Shown here: positions 1 to 9,656 of the stretch, piece by piece
How the letters are laid out: every line of letters begins with the position of its first letter
How positions within the stretch are numbered: position 1 is the first letter of the stretch
Assembly (NCBI RefSeq): GCF_001613505.1
Contig: NZ_BDCM01000002.1
Span: 124,001 to 188,000, forward strand
DNA from: Nocardia mikamii NBRC 108933
GTDB lineage: Bacteria; Actinomycetota; Actinomycetes; Mycobacteriales; Mycobacteriaceae
Direction: 5' to 3'
DNA length: 64,000 nt
Translations under genes and position numbers: made by a program
The notes under the pieces: generated by a model
What the model saw: the letters and a program-made list of their open reading frames with translations, nothing else
Database searches by the model: none
What the model was told of the DNA's origin: nothing

Positions 1-60
1 ACCGCCGGAATCGGCGATCGGTTCTCGTATCGGATATGTCGTACAGCCGGATATGTCGCT

Positions 61-1266
61 CTAGCCGACGCCGGTGTGCAATCCCCCACCGGCCGGCGGC
101 ACCACCACGGTCGGCGCCGAGGGCACCGACGGGCGGACCGGGGCGACGGTCTGCTGCTGCGGCTGCGTCGGCGGAACCACCGCCCCTCCACCGATGGTGG
201 TCGGCGAATTGGCGGTGGGCTGATTCGTCGGCGGCAGTTCCTGAGTGGGTGGCTGCTCGTTGGTCGGCGGCTGCTGCTGTGTCGGCGGCTGCTCGTGCGT
301 CGGCGGCTCGGCAGTCGTCGGTGGTTGCTGCTGCTGTTGCGTCGGCGGCTTGGAACCACTCCCCGGCTCGGTGCCCGGCGTACCCGGTACCGAACCGTTC
401 GCTCCCGTTTCGGGCGCGGTCTGGCTGCGCATGATCTCCGGTCCCGGAGTGTTCTGCTTGGAACCGCTGCCCTCGTGCTGGCCCGGGTTGGTGGACTGTC
501 CCGGCGTCGTCGGCGCGACCACGGTCGGAGTGGTCGGCGTCGTACTGGCCTTCGGCTCCAGCGACTCCAGCGCGGCGGCCACCGCGGGTGCGGTCGTCTT
601 CAGCTGATCCAGCAGATGCTGCCAGCGCAGCTGCAGATCCTGCTTGCGCGAATTGTCGTCGACCTGGGTCGTGTTGGTGGAAGCGCTCTCCAACAGTGCC
701 TTGGCCTGTTCCGGATGCCCCTGGTCGATCAGCGTCTGCGCCTTGGCCATATCGTCGTCGGCGCGCTGGGCGATCGTGGTCTGCGCCTGCTGGCTGAACA
801 CGACCTCCTTCACCCGCCACAACGGATCACCCGGCTGCGCGCCGTAGGAGAACGCCGTCGTCCCGCCCGCGATCACCGCGACCGCGGCCGCGGCACCCAT
901 CAGCGGGCGTACCAGTCGCAGCCTGCCGCGGCGATGGGCGTTGACCCTCGCCTCCCGCGCTCCGATCTCCTGGTTGATGGCCGCTACCACGGCGTCCAGA
1001 TCGGGACCGGCCGGCATCGGAGTCTCGACGATATCGGCCCGCCAATTCGCGAGCAGGCTCGCGAGTTGATACTCCTCGGCACTGTCGGTCGCGACGGGAC
1101 CGTCGCCGGCGATGGCGTCGATCAGCGCATCGTCGCGGCGTACCGCCGCGATATCCACCGGCCCGGAATCACCGGACTCCCCGGATGCCTCGGCATAGGG
1201 ACCGCTGTTCGGCGATCCAAGCCGCGCCTTCCAGTCGCCCCGACCGCGCTCGCCATCCCTAGCCAT
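61..1266 (-). CDS. rsdA: Anti-sigma-D factor RsdA
   Basis: Membrane-anchored anti-sigma factor that would hold SigD inactive at the inner membrane. The N-terminal stretch PVDIAAVRRDDALIDAIAGD (about residues 36-55) matches the SigD-binding segment of the RsdA family. One transmembrane helix follows near residues 118-140 (MGAAAAVAVIAGGTTAFSYG), and the rest is an outer domain ending in a long Pro/Thr/Gln-rich tail with repeated PPT-Q/E units. The ATG at 1266 is preferred over a GTG at 1275 because it has an AGGTGA-like site at good spacing. It overlaps the end of sigD by eight bases, so the two are cotranscribed. The family is normally released by proteolysis; the low-complexity tail is probably cell-wall exposed (inference). 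Confidence 0.88.
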   Translation of the reverse strand: MARDGERGRGDWKARLGSPNSGPYAEASGESGDSGPVDIAAVRRDDALIDAIAGDGPVATDSAEEYQLASLLANWRADIVETPMPAGPDLDAVVAAINQEIGAREARVNAHRRGRLRLVRPLMGAAAAVAVIAGGTTAFSYGAQPGDPLWRVKEVVFSQQAQTTIAQRADDDMAKAQTLIDQGHPEQAKALLESASTNTTQVDDNSRKQDLQLRWQHLLDQLKTTAPAVAAALESLEPKASTTPTTPTVVAPTTPGQSTNPGQHEGSGSKQNTPGPEIMRSQTAPETGANGSVPGTPGTEPGSGSKPPTQQQQQPPTTAEPPTHEQPPTQQQPPTNEQPPTQELPPTNQPTANSPTTIGGGAVVPPTQPQQQTVAPVRPSVPSAPTVVVPPAGGGLHTGVG

Positions 1267-1870
1267 ACATTTCACCTGCCCTCGCCACTTGTGACTTGAG
1301 TTTCGCGAGCGCCCGATGCTGAGCCACTCGTATAGCTCCCGCCGTACTGCCCACGGCGACAGCAGTTTCTTCTGCTGACAAACCCATGACCAAACGCAGG
1401 ATCAGGATCTCTCGATGCTTCTCCGGTAGCGTGGCCAGCAGACTGTTCATCTGCCGGCTCGTTTCGGATTCGAGAGCGCGCTGCTCCGGCCCCTGGTCGG
1501 TGGATATGACATCTGGTACTTCGGCCATCGCGTCCGCCTTGTTACGGGCGGCGTTGCGATGAGCGTCGGCGACCTTGTGCGAGGCGATTCCGTACACGAA
1601 AGCCATGAACGGCCGCCCCTGGTCCTGGTAACGCGGCAGGGCTGTCATCACAGCCAAGCAGACCTCCTGCGCCACGTCGTCCGCGGAGAGCTGCCCACGC
1701 TCCGCGGAACCGATCCGCGCACGGCAATAGCGAACTACCAGCGGGCGGATGATTTCCAGTACCTGGGCTAAAGCGGAACGGTCGCCCTGAGCTGCAGCAG
1801 CTACGGCGGCGTCCAACTCCTCGCCCGAGTGCGTCATCGTCAGAGATATTCCTGGCGTTACAAGTGGCAC
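1259..1870 (-). CDS. sigD: ECF RNA polymerase sigma factor SigD
   Basis: Group 4 sigma factor directing RNA polymerase to stress and starvation promoters. Region 2 carries the helix with SADDVAQEVCLAVMTALPRY and region 4 has the helix-turn-helix around LSAEETAVAVGSTAGAIRVA, both closely like mycobacterial SigD. The start is uncertain: GTG at 1870 gives 203 residues, and the residues before the internal ATG at 1837 (VTPGISLTM) resemble the mycobacterial N-terminus, which argues they are coding. The stop overlaps the start of the anti-sigma gene rsdA, giving a coupled sigma/anti-sigma pair. Confidence 0.92.
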   Translation of the reverse strand: MPLVTPGISLTMTHSGEELDAAVAAAAQGDRSALAQVLEIIRPLVVRYCRARIGSAERGQLSADDVAQEVCLAVMTALPRYQDQGRPFMAFVYGIASHKVADAHRNAARNKADAMAEVPDVISTDQGPEQRALESETSRQMNSLLATLPEKHREILILRLVMGLSAEETAVAVGSTAGAIRVAQHRALAKLKSQVARAGEMYG

Positions 1871-1964
1871 GGCCGGATTTCGACCGGTGCTTCCACCGGT
1901 CGGTGGAACGGAACCAACAATAGCGGCTCAGCTATGTGAGTCGGACAACATGGGGGATCACTGC

Positions 1965-2852
1965 TCACCCGGTTTCCGGACCGAGCCGCAGCCGACCGCC
2001 CCGACCAGCCAGGATCTGCGCGTACGCACCCGATTCCGCGGCAGCGCGGCGGGCGGGCTCCGGCTCGCAGACCCCGGCCCGCAACATCGCGGCGGCCCAT
2101 CGCAACGGCAGCAATCCGTGTGCGGCGCAGTCGGAATCGACCAGCTCGGCCACGGCGCGGCTGCGATCGATGTCACCGTCGCCCGCGGCCGCGGCGGCCA
2201 CCAGCAGCCGCGACTTCACTTGATGCCGAACCGATCCCATCCGCTCGGCGGCCGCCACAGCCGCCTCGGCGTGAGCCAGGGCAGGCTCGGCGACCAGTCC
2301 CGTACGGGGTGCGGCGAGGGCGGTTTCGGCGCTGACCCAATGCCAGCGCACCAGCGTTCGCAGATCCGCGGGTACCCGATCGAGTTCGTCGCGACAGCGC
2401 CGCAGCAATCGCGCGGACACCTGGGGCTGCCCGGTTCCGAGCGCGTCCGCGGCCAATCCGGTGAGCGCGTCGCAGACCGCCGCGGCACACATCGAATCGG
2501 CCGCCTTCCCCACCGGCAGGTTCACGACCAGCGCCGCCGCGCGCCCGTCCAGAATCGCCGCGCGCGCATGCCAGCCGAGTTGACGCAGCAACGACGCCTC
2601 GGTGGAGGCCACGAGCGAGCCGAGTATCGGATCCCTGGTCAGCCGGGCAGCCCGGAGCAATTCGGTGCGCGCCGCCGCGTATCGCCCTTGACCACCGAGG
2701 ACGACCGCCCGCAGCCACGTTTCGGCGGGGTCGGTGGCGGCGGGAAGATCCGCGGGCGCGATCCCGGGGCGGCCGCCGAACGCCGCGTCGACCAGTACGG
2801 CCGCGCTCCCGGAGTCCAGCAACCCGCCGACTCGCGGGGACAAATCCAACAC
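1965..2852 (-). CDS. Helical-repeat protein, Rv3415c-like, unknown function
   Basis: A 295-residue Ala/Leu/Arg-rich soluble protein without signal peptide, membrane helix or catalytic motif that I recognise. The chain looks like paired antiparallel helices of TPR type, for example around AAARTELLRAARLTRDP and AHAEAAVAAAERM. Its position just upstream of sigD and facing away from whiB3 is that of Rv3415c in M. tuberculosis, so orthology is likely from synteny. It could be a protein-protein adaptor for the stress genes beside it, but nothing in the sequence fixes a partner. The start follows the first ATG; no strong ribosome site is seen. Confidence 0.6.
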   Translation of the reverse strand: MLDLSPRVGGLLDSGSAAVLVDAAFGGRPGIAPADLPAATDPAETWLRAVVLGGQGRYAAARTELLRAARLTRDPILGSLVASTEASLLRQLGWHARAAILDGRAAALVVNLPVGKAADSMCAAAVCDALTGLAADALGTGQPQVSARLLRRCRDELDRVPADLRTLVRWHWVSAETALAAPRTGLVAEPALAHAEAAVAAAERMGSVRHQVKSRLLVAAAAAGDGDIDRSRAVAELVDSDCAAHGLLPLRWAAAMLRAGVCEPEPARRAAAESGAYAQILAGRGGRLRLGPETG

Positions 2853-3499
2853 CAGCGCACCTTATCCGGAGGACTGCGGTGCCCCACGCCGCGCACGGGC
2901 TATTTCTCAGCGAAAAATCGGCGACACCATGTTTCCATCACGTAAATCTGCAACGAGCTAACCGCCGGCGCACCGAAGTGAAATTCGCATGCTTTTCGGA
3001 TTATTAACCTGCCCGCCCCGGCTCGGCCATCCGGACTTCTTCCGTGCCACCGGGGCCAGTGTGCCACATCACATATCACACTCCCCAGCGTTGGCAAGTA
3101 CAACAGGTCATTTCTTCCGCTAAGCACGGCGTGAACTGGGAAAATGCGAGAATCTACGGACACGTCGCAATACTGGCGAAACAAGTCAACCGGTCAGTAT
3201 CGCTTTCCCGGTCCGGAAAGTAAACAGCATGCAGGTTAAATCTGAGATCTGCCGGAATTGCGATCACTGTCGACGTATCTATTGACGTGATTTCACTGCG
3301 CGACCTAACGTACTTCATCGCCGTCGTCGGCGCCGTGCGAAATTGCGGCGACCGCGTACTGCGATCGCCGGAGATCGGCGATACGGTCCGAGCCCGATCT
3401 CGGCGAGGTCACTGTCGCCCCCGCCCAGGGTCCGGACAGACCGCTGCTGACAAGCACCGCTCGACAACGCCGACGAGCTCGCACCATGAGGAGTTCACC
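2853..3499. other. 647-base divergent intergenic region upstream of whiB3
   Basis: No convincing gene. It is visibly richer in A and T than its surroundings (for example 2985-3010 and 3220-3300) and must hold the promoters of whiB3 and of the divergent helical-repeat gene. Long leaders are known for whiB genes. A minus-strand open frame at 2900-3184 has no family resemblance and is not called. Confidence 0.6.
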
Positions 3500-3793
3500 A
3501 TGCCCATGCCCACCCACCTCCCCGGTCCCAACGCCGACATCTGGGATTGGCAGATGCGCGGCTCCTGCCGCGGTGTGGACTCCTCCGTCTTCTTCCATCC
3601 CGACGGCGAGCGCGGACGCGCGCGCACCCAGCGGGAGTTGCGCGCCAAGGAGATCTGCCGGACCTGCCCGGTGCTCATGCAGTGCCGCAGCCACGCCCTG
3701 AAGGTCAGCGAGCCGTACGGCATCTGGGGCGGCATGTCGGAGACCGAACGCGAGCTTCACGCCCGGCGCAATCGCCGCCGGATGGCCGTCTGA
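3500..3793 (+). CDS. whiB3: WhiB3-type iron-sulfur redox regulator
   Basis: Small DNA-associated redox sensor that binds a 4Fe-4S cluster and works with the principal sigma factor; in mycobacteria WhiB3 controls lipid synthesis and redox balance. The 97-residue protein has the four cluster cysteines at positions 23, 53, 56 and 62 (CxxC-x5-C), the GIWGG turn at 74-78 and a basic C-terminus (ARRNRRRMAV). The N-terminus LPGPNADIWDWQMRGSCRG is almost the mycobacterial WhiB3 sequence, which separates it from other WhiB classes. The ATG at 3500 has a GAGGAG site seven bases upstream. Confidence 0.95.
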   Translation: MPMPTHLPGPNADIWDWQMRGSCRGVDSSVFFHPDGERGRARTQRELRAKEICRTCPVLMQCRSHALKVSEPYGIWGGMSETERELHARRNRRRMAV

Positions 3794-4108
3794 CCGGCGC
3801 ACGCGAAATTCGGTCGCACCGCACCGATCCGAACCAGCTGGGGCGCCGAATACCTAGCAAACACCCGGCCACTGAACGTGGCCGGCGACACCGGTACAGC
3901 GCAGGTTCTCGGCCACCGCCGATTCGCCTGCCGCATGTTGACCAGCAGCCGCACCCAAGCCTCAGCGTTTCGTGAAAGTCATCGGCGTGTCACGGCGTGT
4001 CTTCATACACTCCTCGGCGTGTCGTTTTATGCGCGAAATCCGCTGGGCCACAGGTGCGTTGCTCGACGCACCCCACCTGGAAGGAGGTCATAGCGGCGCG
4101 CTACGGTA
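3794..4108. other. 315-base region between whiB3 and sigK
   Basis: No gene recognised. It contains the three GGCGTGTC repeats described separately and, at 4081-4090, a strong Shine-Dalgarno-like AAGGAGGTCA. That site lies too far (about 20 bases) from the proposed GTG start of sigK to be obviously its own, so the true sigK start may differ. Confidence 0.5.
3984..4023 (+). repeat. Three direct GGCGTGTC repeats upstream of sigK
   Basis: The octamer GGCGTGTC occurs at 3984-3991, 3994-4001 and 4016-4023. The copies are 10 and 22 bases apart, about one and two helical turns, so they would lie on one face of the DNA. They sit 85-125 bases before the proposed sigK start and could be binding sites of a regulator of the sigK operon. 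No known consensus is recognised. Confidence 0.45.
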
Positions 4109-4789
4109 GTGGCCGATGACACAGAATGGAGCGTTGTGACAACGCGGCCGCCGGCCGCAGAGGGCGACTCGTTCCAAGGATCCATCGGGGACGGTCGGGT
4201 GGCCACACCGAGTGTGGACTCTGCGATCACGGCACGCGCAAGCGAAAGTATCGAGCTGGCGGCACTTCTGGAGCGCTGCGGACGGTCCGATCGGCAAGCA
4301 TTCGCCGAGCTGTACGACCGCACGAGCGCCCGGGTATTCGGATTGGTGCTGCGTGTCCTCCACGATTCCGGTTACGCGGAGGAGACGACCCAGGAGGTCT
4401 ACCTCCAGATCTGGCGTACCGCAGCCAATTTCGACCCGGCCAAGGGTTCGGCGGTGACCTGGCTGATGACGCTCGCGCATCGGCGCGCCGTCGACCGCGT
4501 CCGTGCCGAACAGGCGCACGCCCAGCGTGAGGTCACCTACGGCGCCGCGACTCTCGGCAACGAATTCGACGAGGTCACCGAGGAAGTCGGCCGCCGACTC
4601 GAACAACAGGCCGTACGCGAGAGCCTTGCCACCCTCACCGAAACCCAGCGCGAGGCGATCTCGCTGGCGTATTTCGGCGGCCGGACATATGCCGAGGTGG
4701 CGACTTACCTCGGAGTAGGGTTACCGACCGTCAAGTCCCGGATTCGGGACGGATTGACACGACTGAAGAAGAGTTTGGGAGTGACGTGA
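4109..4789 (+). CDS. sigK: ECF RNA polymerase sigma factor SigK
   Basis: Group 4 sigma factor of the SigK (ECF19) type. Region 2 is AFAELYDRTSARVFGLVLRV then EETTQEVYLQIWR; region 4 ends in a helix-turn-helix (GGRTYAEVATYLGVGLPTVK). The phrases EETTQEVYL and MTLAHRRAVDRVR closely match mycobacterial SigK. The predicted 226 residues are about 40 longer at the N-terminus than M. tuberculosis SigK, and the start (GTG at 4109) is weakly supported; later GTG codons at 4136 or about 4215 are alternatives. The next gene, one base downstream, is its anti-sigma factor. In M. tuberculosis sigK lies elsewhere (Rv0445c), so its place beside whiB3 and groEL1 is a rearrangement. Confidence 0.85.
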   Translation: MADDTEWSVVTTRPPAAEGDSFQGSIGDGRVATPSVDSAITARASESIELAALLERCGRSDRQAFAELYDRTSARVFGLVLRVLHDSGYAEETTQEVYLQIWRTAANFDPAKGSAVTWLMTLAHRRAVDRVRAEQAHAQREVTYGAATLGNEFDEVTEEVGRRLEQQAVRESLATLTETQREAISLAYFGGRTYAEVATYLGVGLPTVKSRIRDGLTRLKKSLGVT

Positions 4790-4790
4790 G

Positions 4791-5099
4791 ATGAACGAGA
4801 GCCAGATCGATCTCGCGCATACGGTCGCGCTCGGATCGATCGGCGACGAGGACCAGCGCGCGGTGCAGGAGCTGTTCGACTCCGGCGATCCGGTACTGCG
4901 CGCGGACTTCGACACGGAAGTGCAACTGACCAGAGAAGCTCTTACCCTGTTCGCCTCGGCGTCGGCCGTCCAGCCACCCGCCACCCTCCGCACCCGGCTC
5001 CTGGCCGCGATCGCCGACGATCACGCCCCCGCCGCACCACACATTCGCCCACCGGCTCACCGCAACGGCGAGGAAGCCGGCCCTACCTCCCTCAACTGA
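4791..5099 (+). CDS. RskA-like anti-sigma-K factor, cytosolic domain only
   Basis: The 102 residues align with the N-terminal cytosolic anti-sigma domain of RskA: AHTVALGSIGDEDQRAVQEL and then PPATLRTRLLAAIADDH, the segment that grips SigK. Family members are about 230 residues with a transmembrane helix and an outer domain that allow control by proteolysis; here the chain ends in a Pro/His-rich tail with no hydrophobic helix. The stop is followed within about 60 bases by a perfect terminator-like palindrome, so no lost downstream half is visible in any frame. The ATG starts one base after the sigK stop. The protein should therefore be a soluble anti-sigma factor, with control by some signal other than membrane cleavage (inference). 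Confidence 0.8.
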   Translation: MNESQIDLAHTVALGSIGDEDQRAVQELFDSGDPVLRADFDTEVQLTREALTLFASASAVQPPATLRTRLLAAIADDHAPAAPHIRPPAHRNGEEAGPTSLN

Positions 5100-5160
5100 G
5101 CCTCCGGGTAGACACCACGCTCCAGCTGGACAGCCACTCGCGACGGCCTCTCCACAACGC

Positions 5161-5199
5161 CAACGGCCCGTTCACGTTTCGAACGTGAACGGGCCGTTG
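5161..5199. terminator. Bidirectional terminator between sigK operon and groEL1
   Basis: Perfect inverted repeat with 18-base arms (CAACGGCCCGTTCACGTT and its complement) around a TCG loop. It lies between the converging sigK-rskA and groES-groEL1 transcripts. There is no T-run, as is common for actinobacterial terminators. Confidence 0.8.
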
Positions 5200-5272
5200 C
5201 GGTTGCACAGGCTCCCGTCACCGAGACTTCGGCCCAGCCCGACCCCGCCGGAGCGAAGCGGAGGCCGAAGGG

Positions 5273-7002
<1,730 letters not shown>

Positions 7003-7049
7003 ACGGTGCGATCCGAATCGCGACGGCCGCGAGGGTCATCGGTCGGTCA

Positions 7050-7352
7050 TCACTTGTCGACGACGGCCAGCAGGTCGCGCGCCGACAGGATCAGGTACTC
7101 CTCGCCGTTGTACTTGATCTCGGTGCCGCCGTACTTGCTGTAGATGACGACGTCGCCTTCCTTGACATCCAGCGGAATGCGCTTCTCGCCGTCCTCGTCC
7201 CACCGGCCGGGTCCTACGGCGACGACGGTGCCCTCCTGGGGCTTCTCCTTCGCCGTGTCGGGGATGACCAGGCCGGAGGCGGTCGTCGTCTCGGCCTCGT
7301 TGGCCTGGACGAGGATCTTGTCCTCGAGCGGCTTGATGTTCACGCTCGCCAC
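7050..7352 (-). CDS. groES: Co-chaperonin GroES
   Basis: The 10-kDa lid of the GroEL chamber. The 100-residue protein shows the family from end to end: [20 protein letters not shown], the mobile-loop region [20 protein letters not shown] that docks on GroEL, and the C-terminal [18 protein letters not shown]. Length is standard. It is the first gene of the operon and is preceded, about 195 bases upstream, by a CIRCE inverted repeat, so HrcA repression and heat induction are expected. Confidence 0.97.
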   Translation of the reverse strand: MASVNIKPLEDKILVQANEAETTTASGLVIPDTAKEKPQEGTVVAVGPGRWDEDGEKRIPLDVKEGDVVIYSKYGGTEIKYNGEEYLILSARDLLAVVDK

Positions 7353-8042
7353 GTTGAGCCCTCCACTTTCAGGGGATTCGGTCGTCCGGGGCTGTTCCCC
7401 GGACTCACGGTTTGGTCACGGTGTTGATGCGGCGTTCGTGGAGCCTTACCACTACCGCCGTGCCGACCCTGCGCACAGCCCCGTCGTCGCGGGTGCCGGG
7501 ACCCTTGCCCAAAGTCGAGCTGGCACCTGAGCACAACCAGTGCCGACTAGCACTCTATACACGAGAGTGCCAGCGCTCAAGGGTGGGCAGTGCTGACTTC
7601 GCGACACGCCCGAGGGCGTGGCAATTGATCCGAAAAATCTGTAACGTTCGGATAACGGATTGTGACAGTATGTAAGACGGTTCCGTGATCGGTCATGTCG
7701 TACGACAGCTGTGTCGTTACGGCGTGCCCATCGGCCGTAGCCGTCACGCGATCCGACAAGTACAACCGCTTCACCAATCGCGCGACAACCTCGCGCACAC
7801 CTGAGACGAGAACAAGACCGCACGTGATCGACGGCCGGTCCCGACCCTGAAAACGGATCGCACCTGATGGGACCGACAGCCTGACGGTATGGCGCCTCAC
7901 CGGACCGCCTCCCCGACGGAGGAAGACCCGTCCCGATCCGCGCGCGGAGCATTCGCCGCACAGCGGATGCCCCTGTTGTCCGTTCGAGATGGTCGGTTCC
8001 ACCATGGCCGTCCGCTCGACCAGCTCGAGAAGGGAGGTGAAC
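7353..8042. other. 690-base divergent region between groES and the Hsp70-like gene
   Basis: Holds the groES control region (CIRCE at 7547-7573) and the promoter of the rightward Hsp70-like gene. A second imperfect element, GGCAC at 7522-7526 and GTGCC at 7540-7544, lies on the groES side of CIRCE. A minus-strand open frame across 7577-8113 resembles no family and is not called. Confidence 0.6.
7547..7573. promoter_or_regulatory. CIRCE operator (HrcA site) of groES-groEL1
   Basis: CTAGCACTC, nine bases, GAGTGCCAG: seven or more positions of each arm match the consensus TTAGCACTC-N9-GAGTGCTAA, with the exact N9 spacing. The arms GCACTC/GAGTGC are intact. HrcA is encoded outside this window. 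Confidence 0.93.
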
Positions 8043-9629
8043 ATGCGAACATCCCTCGGTATCTCCGCCGGGAACGAGGTCGTCTGCTCGGCCGTCGTCG
8101 CCACCGCGCCCAACGGGGCCCAGAGTTTCGACTACCGCGTCGTGTCGGCGGATGTGGCACATTCCGATCCGGGTGATCTGGTCGCCTCGTCGATCGAACT
8201 GATGACCACGCAGATGCCCCGCGACTATCTGCACCGCGTCGGCACGCACTCGCCCGGCGCCTCGGCGCCGCAGACCCAGCCCGTCCCGGCCGGCGCCATC
8301 GCGGTCGCCTACCGCGATCGCGAGCAGGCGATGGCGATTCGCGCCGCGATCGGCCGGCAGCGCCGGGATGTGCAGCTCATCCCCGAAAGTACTGCGGCAC
8401 TGACCTATTTGCGCGATACCGGCCTGCTCGACCGCTACGAGACGGTGGCGGTGATCGACCTCGGCGCCTCCGGTACGACGGTCACCGTGGCCGATCTGGC
8501 CGAGGACACCGTGCTGCGTTCCGAACGCACCGAGGCGATCAGTGGCTCCGCGGTGGACGAGCTGATCTACCACCACCTGCTGGACTGCCATTTCGCCCGC
8601 CGCGGCACCCGGCCGAACCGGAACATGCTGATCAATCGCAGCCGGGCGGCCAAGGAGCATCTGTCCATCGCCCCGGCGGTGACCATCGACCACGTCGCCG
8701 GGCAGGCGCTGAAGCTGACCCGCGCCGATTTCGCCGAACTGATCGCCGATCTGCTGCACGAGGCGGCCGACTACGCTCGCGCGGTCTTCGCACGCGCGCC
8801 GAAAGTCCCGGAGGCGGTGGCGATCATCGGCGGCGGCGCCAACATCGCCTCGTTGGTCGAGGGGCTCGACGCACTGCTCGACATCCCGGTGGTCTCGGTT
8901 CCGGAGCCGGAGGCGGTCACCGCGAAAGGTGCGGCGCTGGTGGCCGATTCGGCCCAGCCCTCGACCTTCTCCCCGATCGCCCTGGGGAGCGACGGTTCGG
9001 CCGGAACCTTCACCAAAGTGATCGGCACCCTCGTCGGTGCGGTCGTGGTGGTCGGTCTCGTGGTCGGCTACGGCGTCAAGGAACTCGTACCGACCGCCCA
9101 TCAGGACGTGACTCCGGCGGGTACGACCGATACTCGGCTGACCACACCACCCTCGACCCCCACGCCCGCGGGCACACCGACGGACGGCACCGGGCAGAGC
9201 CGGACCGAACATCCGCCGGCGAGCAGCACCCAGCCGGGCAGTTCGGCACCCGGCACATCGCCGGGCAGTTCGCTGCCGACGTCCAATGCCGATCAGGTCC
9301 CGCCGGTCACGCCGACCACCAGCGCGCCGGTACTGCGGCCGGATCCGAATCTGCCGCAGATTCCGCTGCCGCCCAACCTGCCTCATCTGCTCGGTCCGCT
9401 GCTGGGAACCACCACACCGCAACCGGTTACGCCCGGCACGAGCACACCGAACACCCCGACGCCGGGCGCCGCGCCGACCAAGCCGGGCAGCACCCGGGTT
9501 CCGGTGCTGCCGCGTTCGAGTTCCGGATCCGCGGATTCGGACCCGGCCCAGCCCACCGAGCCGGGTGATCCGATTCCGTCCGGGCGGTCGGCAGCGCCCG
9601 GCACGGCGACCGTGCAGCCGCAGGATTGA
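8043..9629 (+). CDS. Hsp70-like actin-fold ATPase with transmembrane anchor and Pro/Thr tail
   Basis: The first 300 or so residues have the actin/Hsp70 ATPase plan: phosphate-1-like N-terminus (MRTSLGISAGNEVV), phosphate-2 motif VIDLGASGTTVTV, RAAKEHLS as in DnaK, and the adenosine motif VAIIGGGANIASLV. No peptide-binding domain follows. Instead one transmembrane helix (TLVGAVVVVGLVVGYGV) leads to about 180 residues rich in Pro, Thr, Ser and Gly, presumably in the cell wall. It is therefore a membrane-anchored Hsp70-like protein and not DnaK. The ATG at 8043 has an excellent site (AAGGGAGG). It is divergent from groES. Two other proteins in this window share the architecture. Role unknown. 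Confidence 0.75.
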   Translation: MRTSLGISAGNEVVCSAVVATAPNGAQSFDYRVVSADVAHSDPGDLVASSIELMTTQMPRDYLHRVGTHSPGASAPQTQPVPAGAIAVAYRDREQAMAIRAAIGRQRRDVQLIPESTAALTYLRDTGLLDRYETVAVIDLGASGTTVTVADLAEDTVLRSERTEAISGSAVDELIYHHLLDCHFARRGTRPNRNMLINRSRAAKEHLSIAPAVTIDHVAGQALKLTRADFAELIADLLHEAADYARAVFARAPKVPEAVAIIGGGANIASLVEGLDALLDIPVVSVPEPEAVTAKGAALVADSAQPSTFSPIALGSDGSAGTFTKVIGTLVGAVVVVGLVVGYGVKELVPTAHQDVTPAGTTDTRLTTPPSTPTPAGTPTDGTGQSRTEHPPASSTQPGSSAPGTSPGSSLPTSNADQVPPVTPTTSAPVLRPDPNLPQIPLPPNLPHLLGPLLGTTTPQPVTPGTSTPNTPTPGAAPTKPGSTRVPVLPRSSSGSADSDPAQPTEPGDPIPSGRSAAPGTATVQPQD

Positions 9630-9656
9630 GTCGACACCATCCTCTTCGGGACGGCG

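Noticed and set aside
2900..3184. 94-codon minus-strand frame upstream of whiB3
   Set aside because: No resemblance to any family; the AT-richer sequence is better explained as a promoter region.
7577..8113. 178-codon minus-strand frame between groES and the Hsp70-like gene
   Set aside because: Overlaps the promoter and start of the Hsp70-like gene, has no recognisable fold and no ribosome site.
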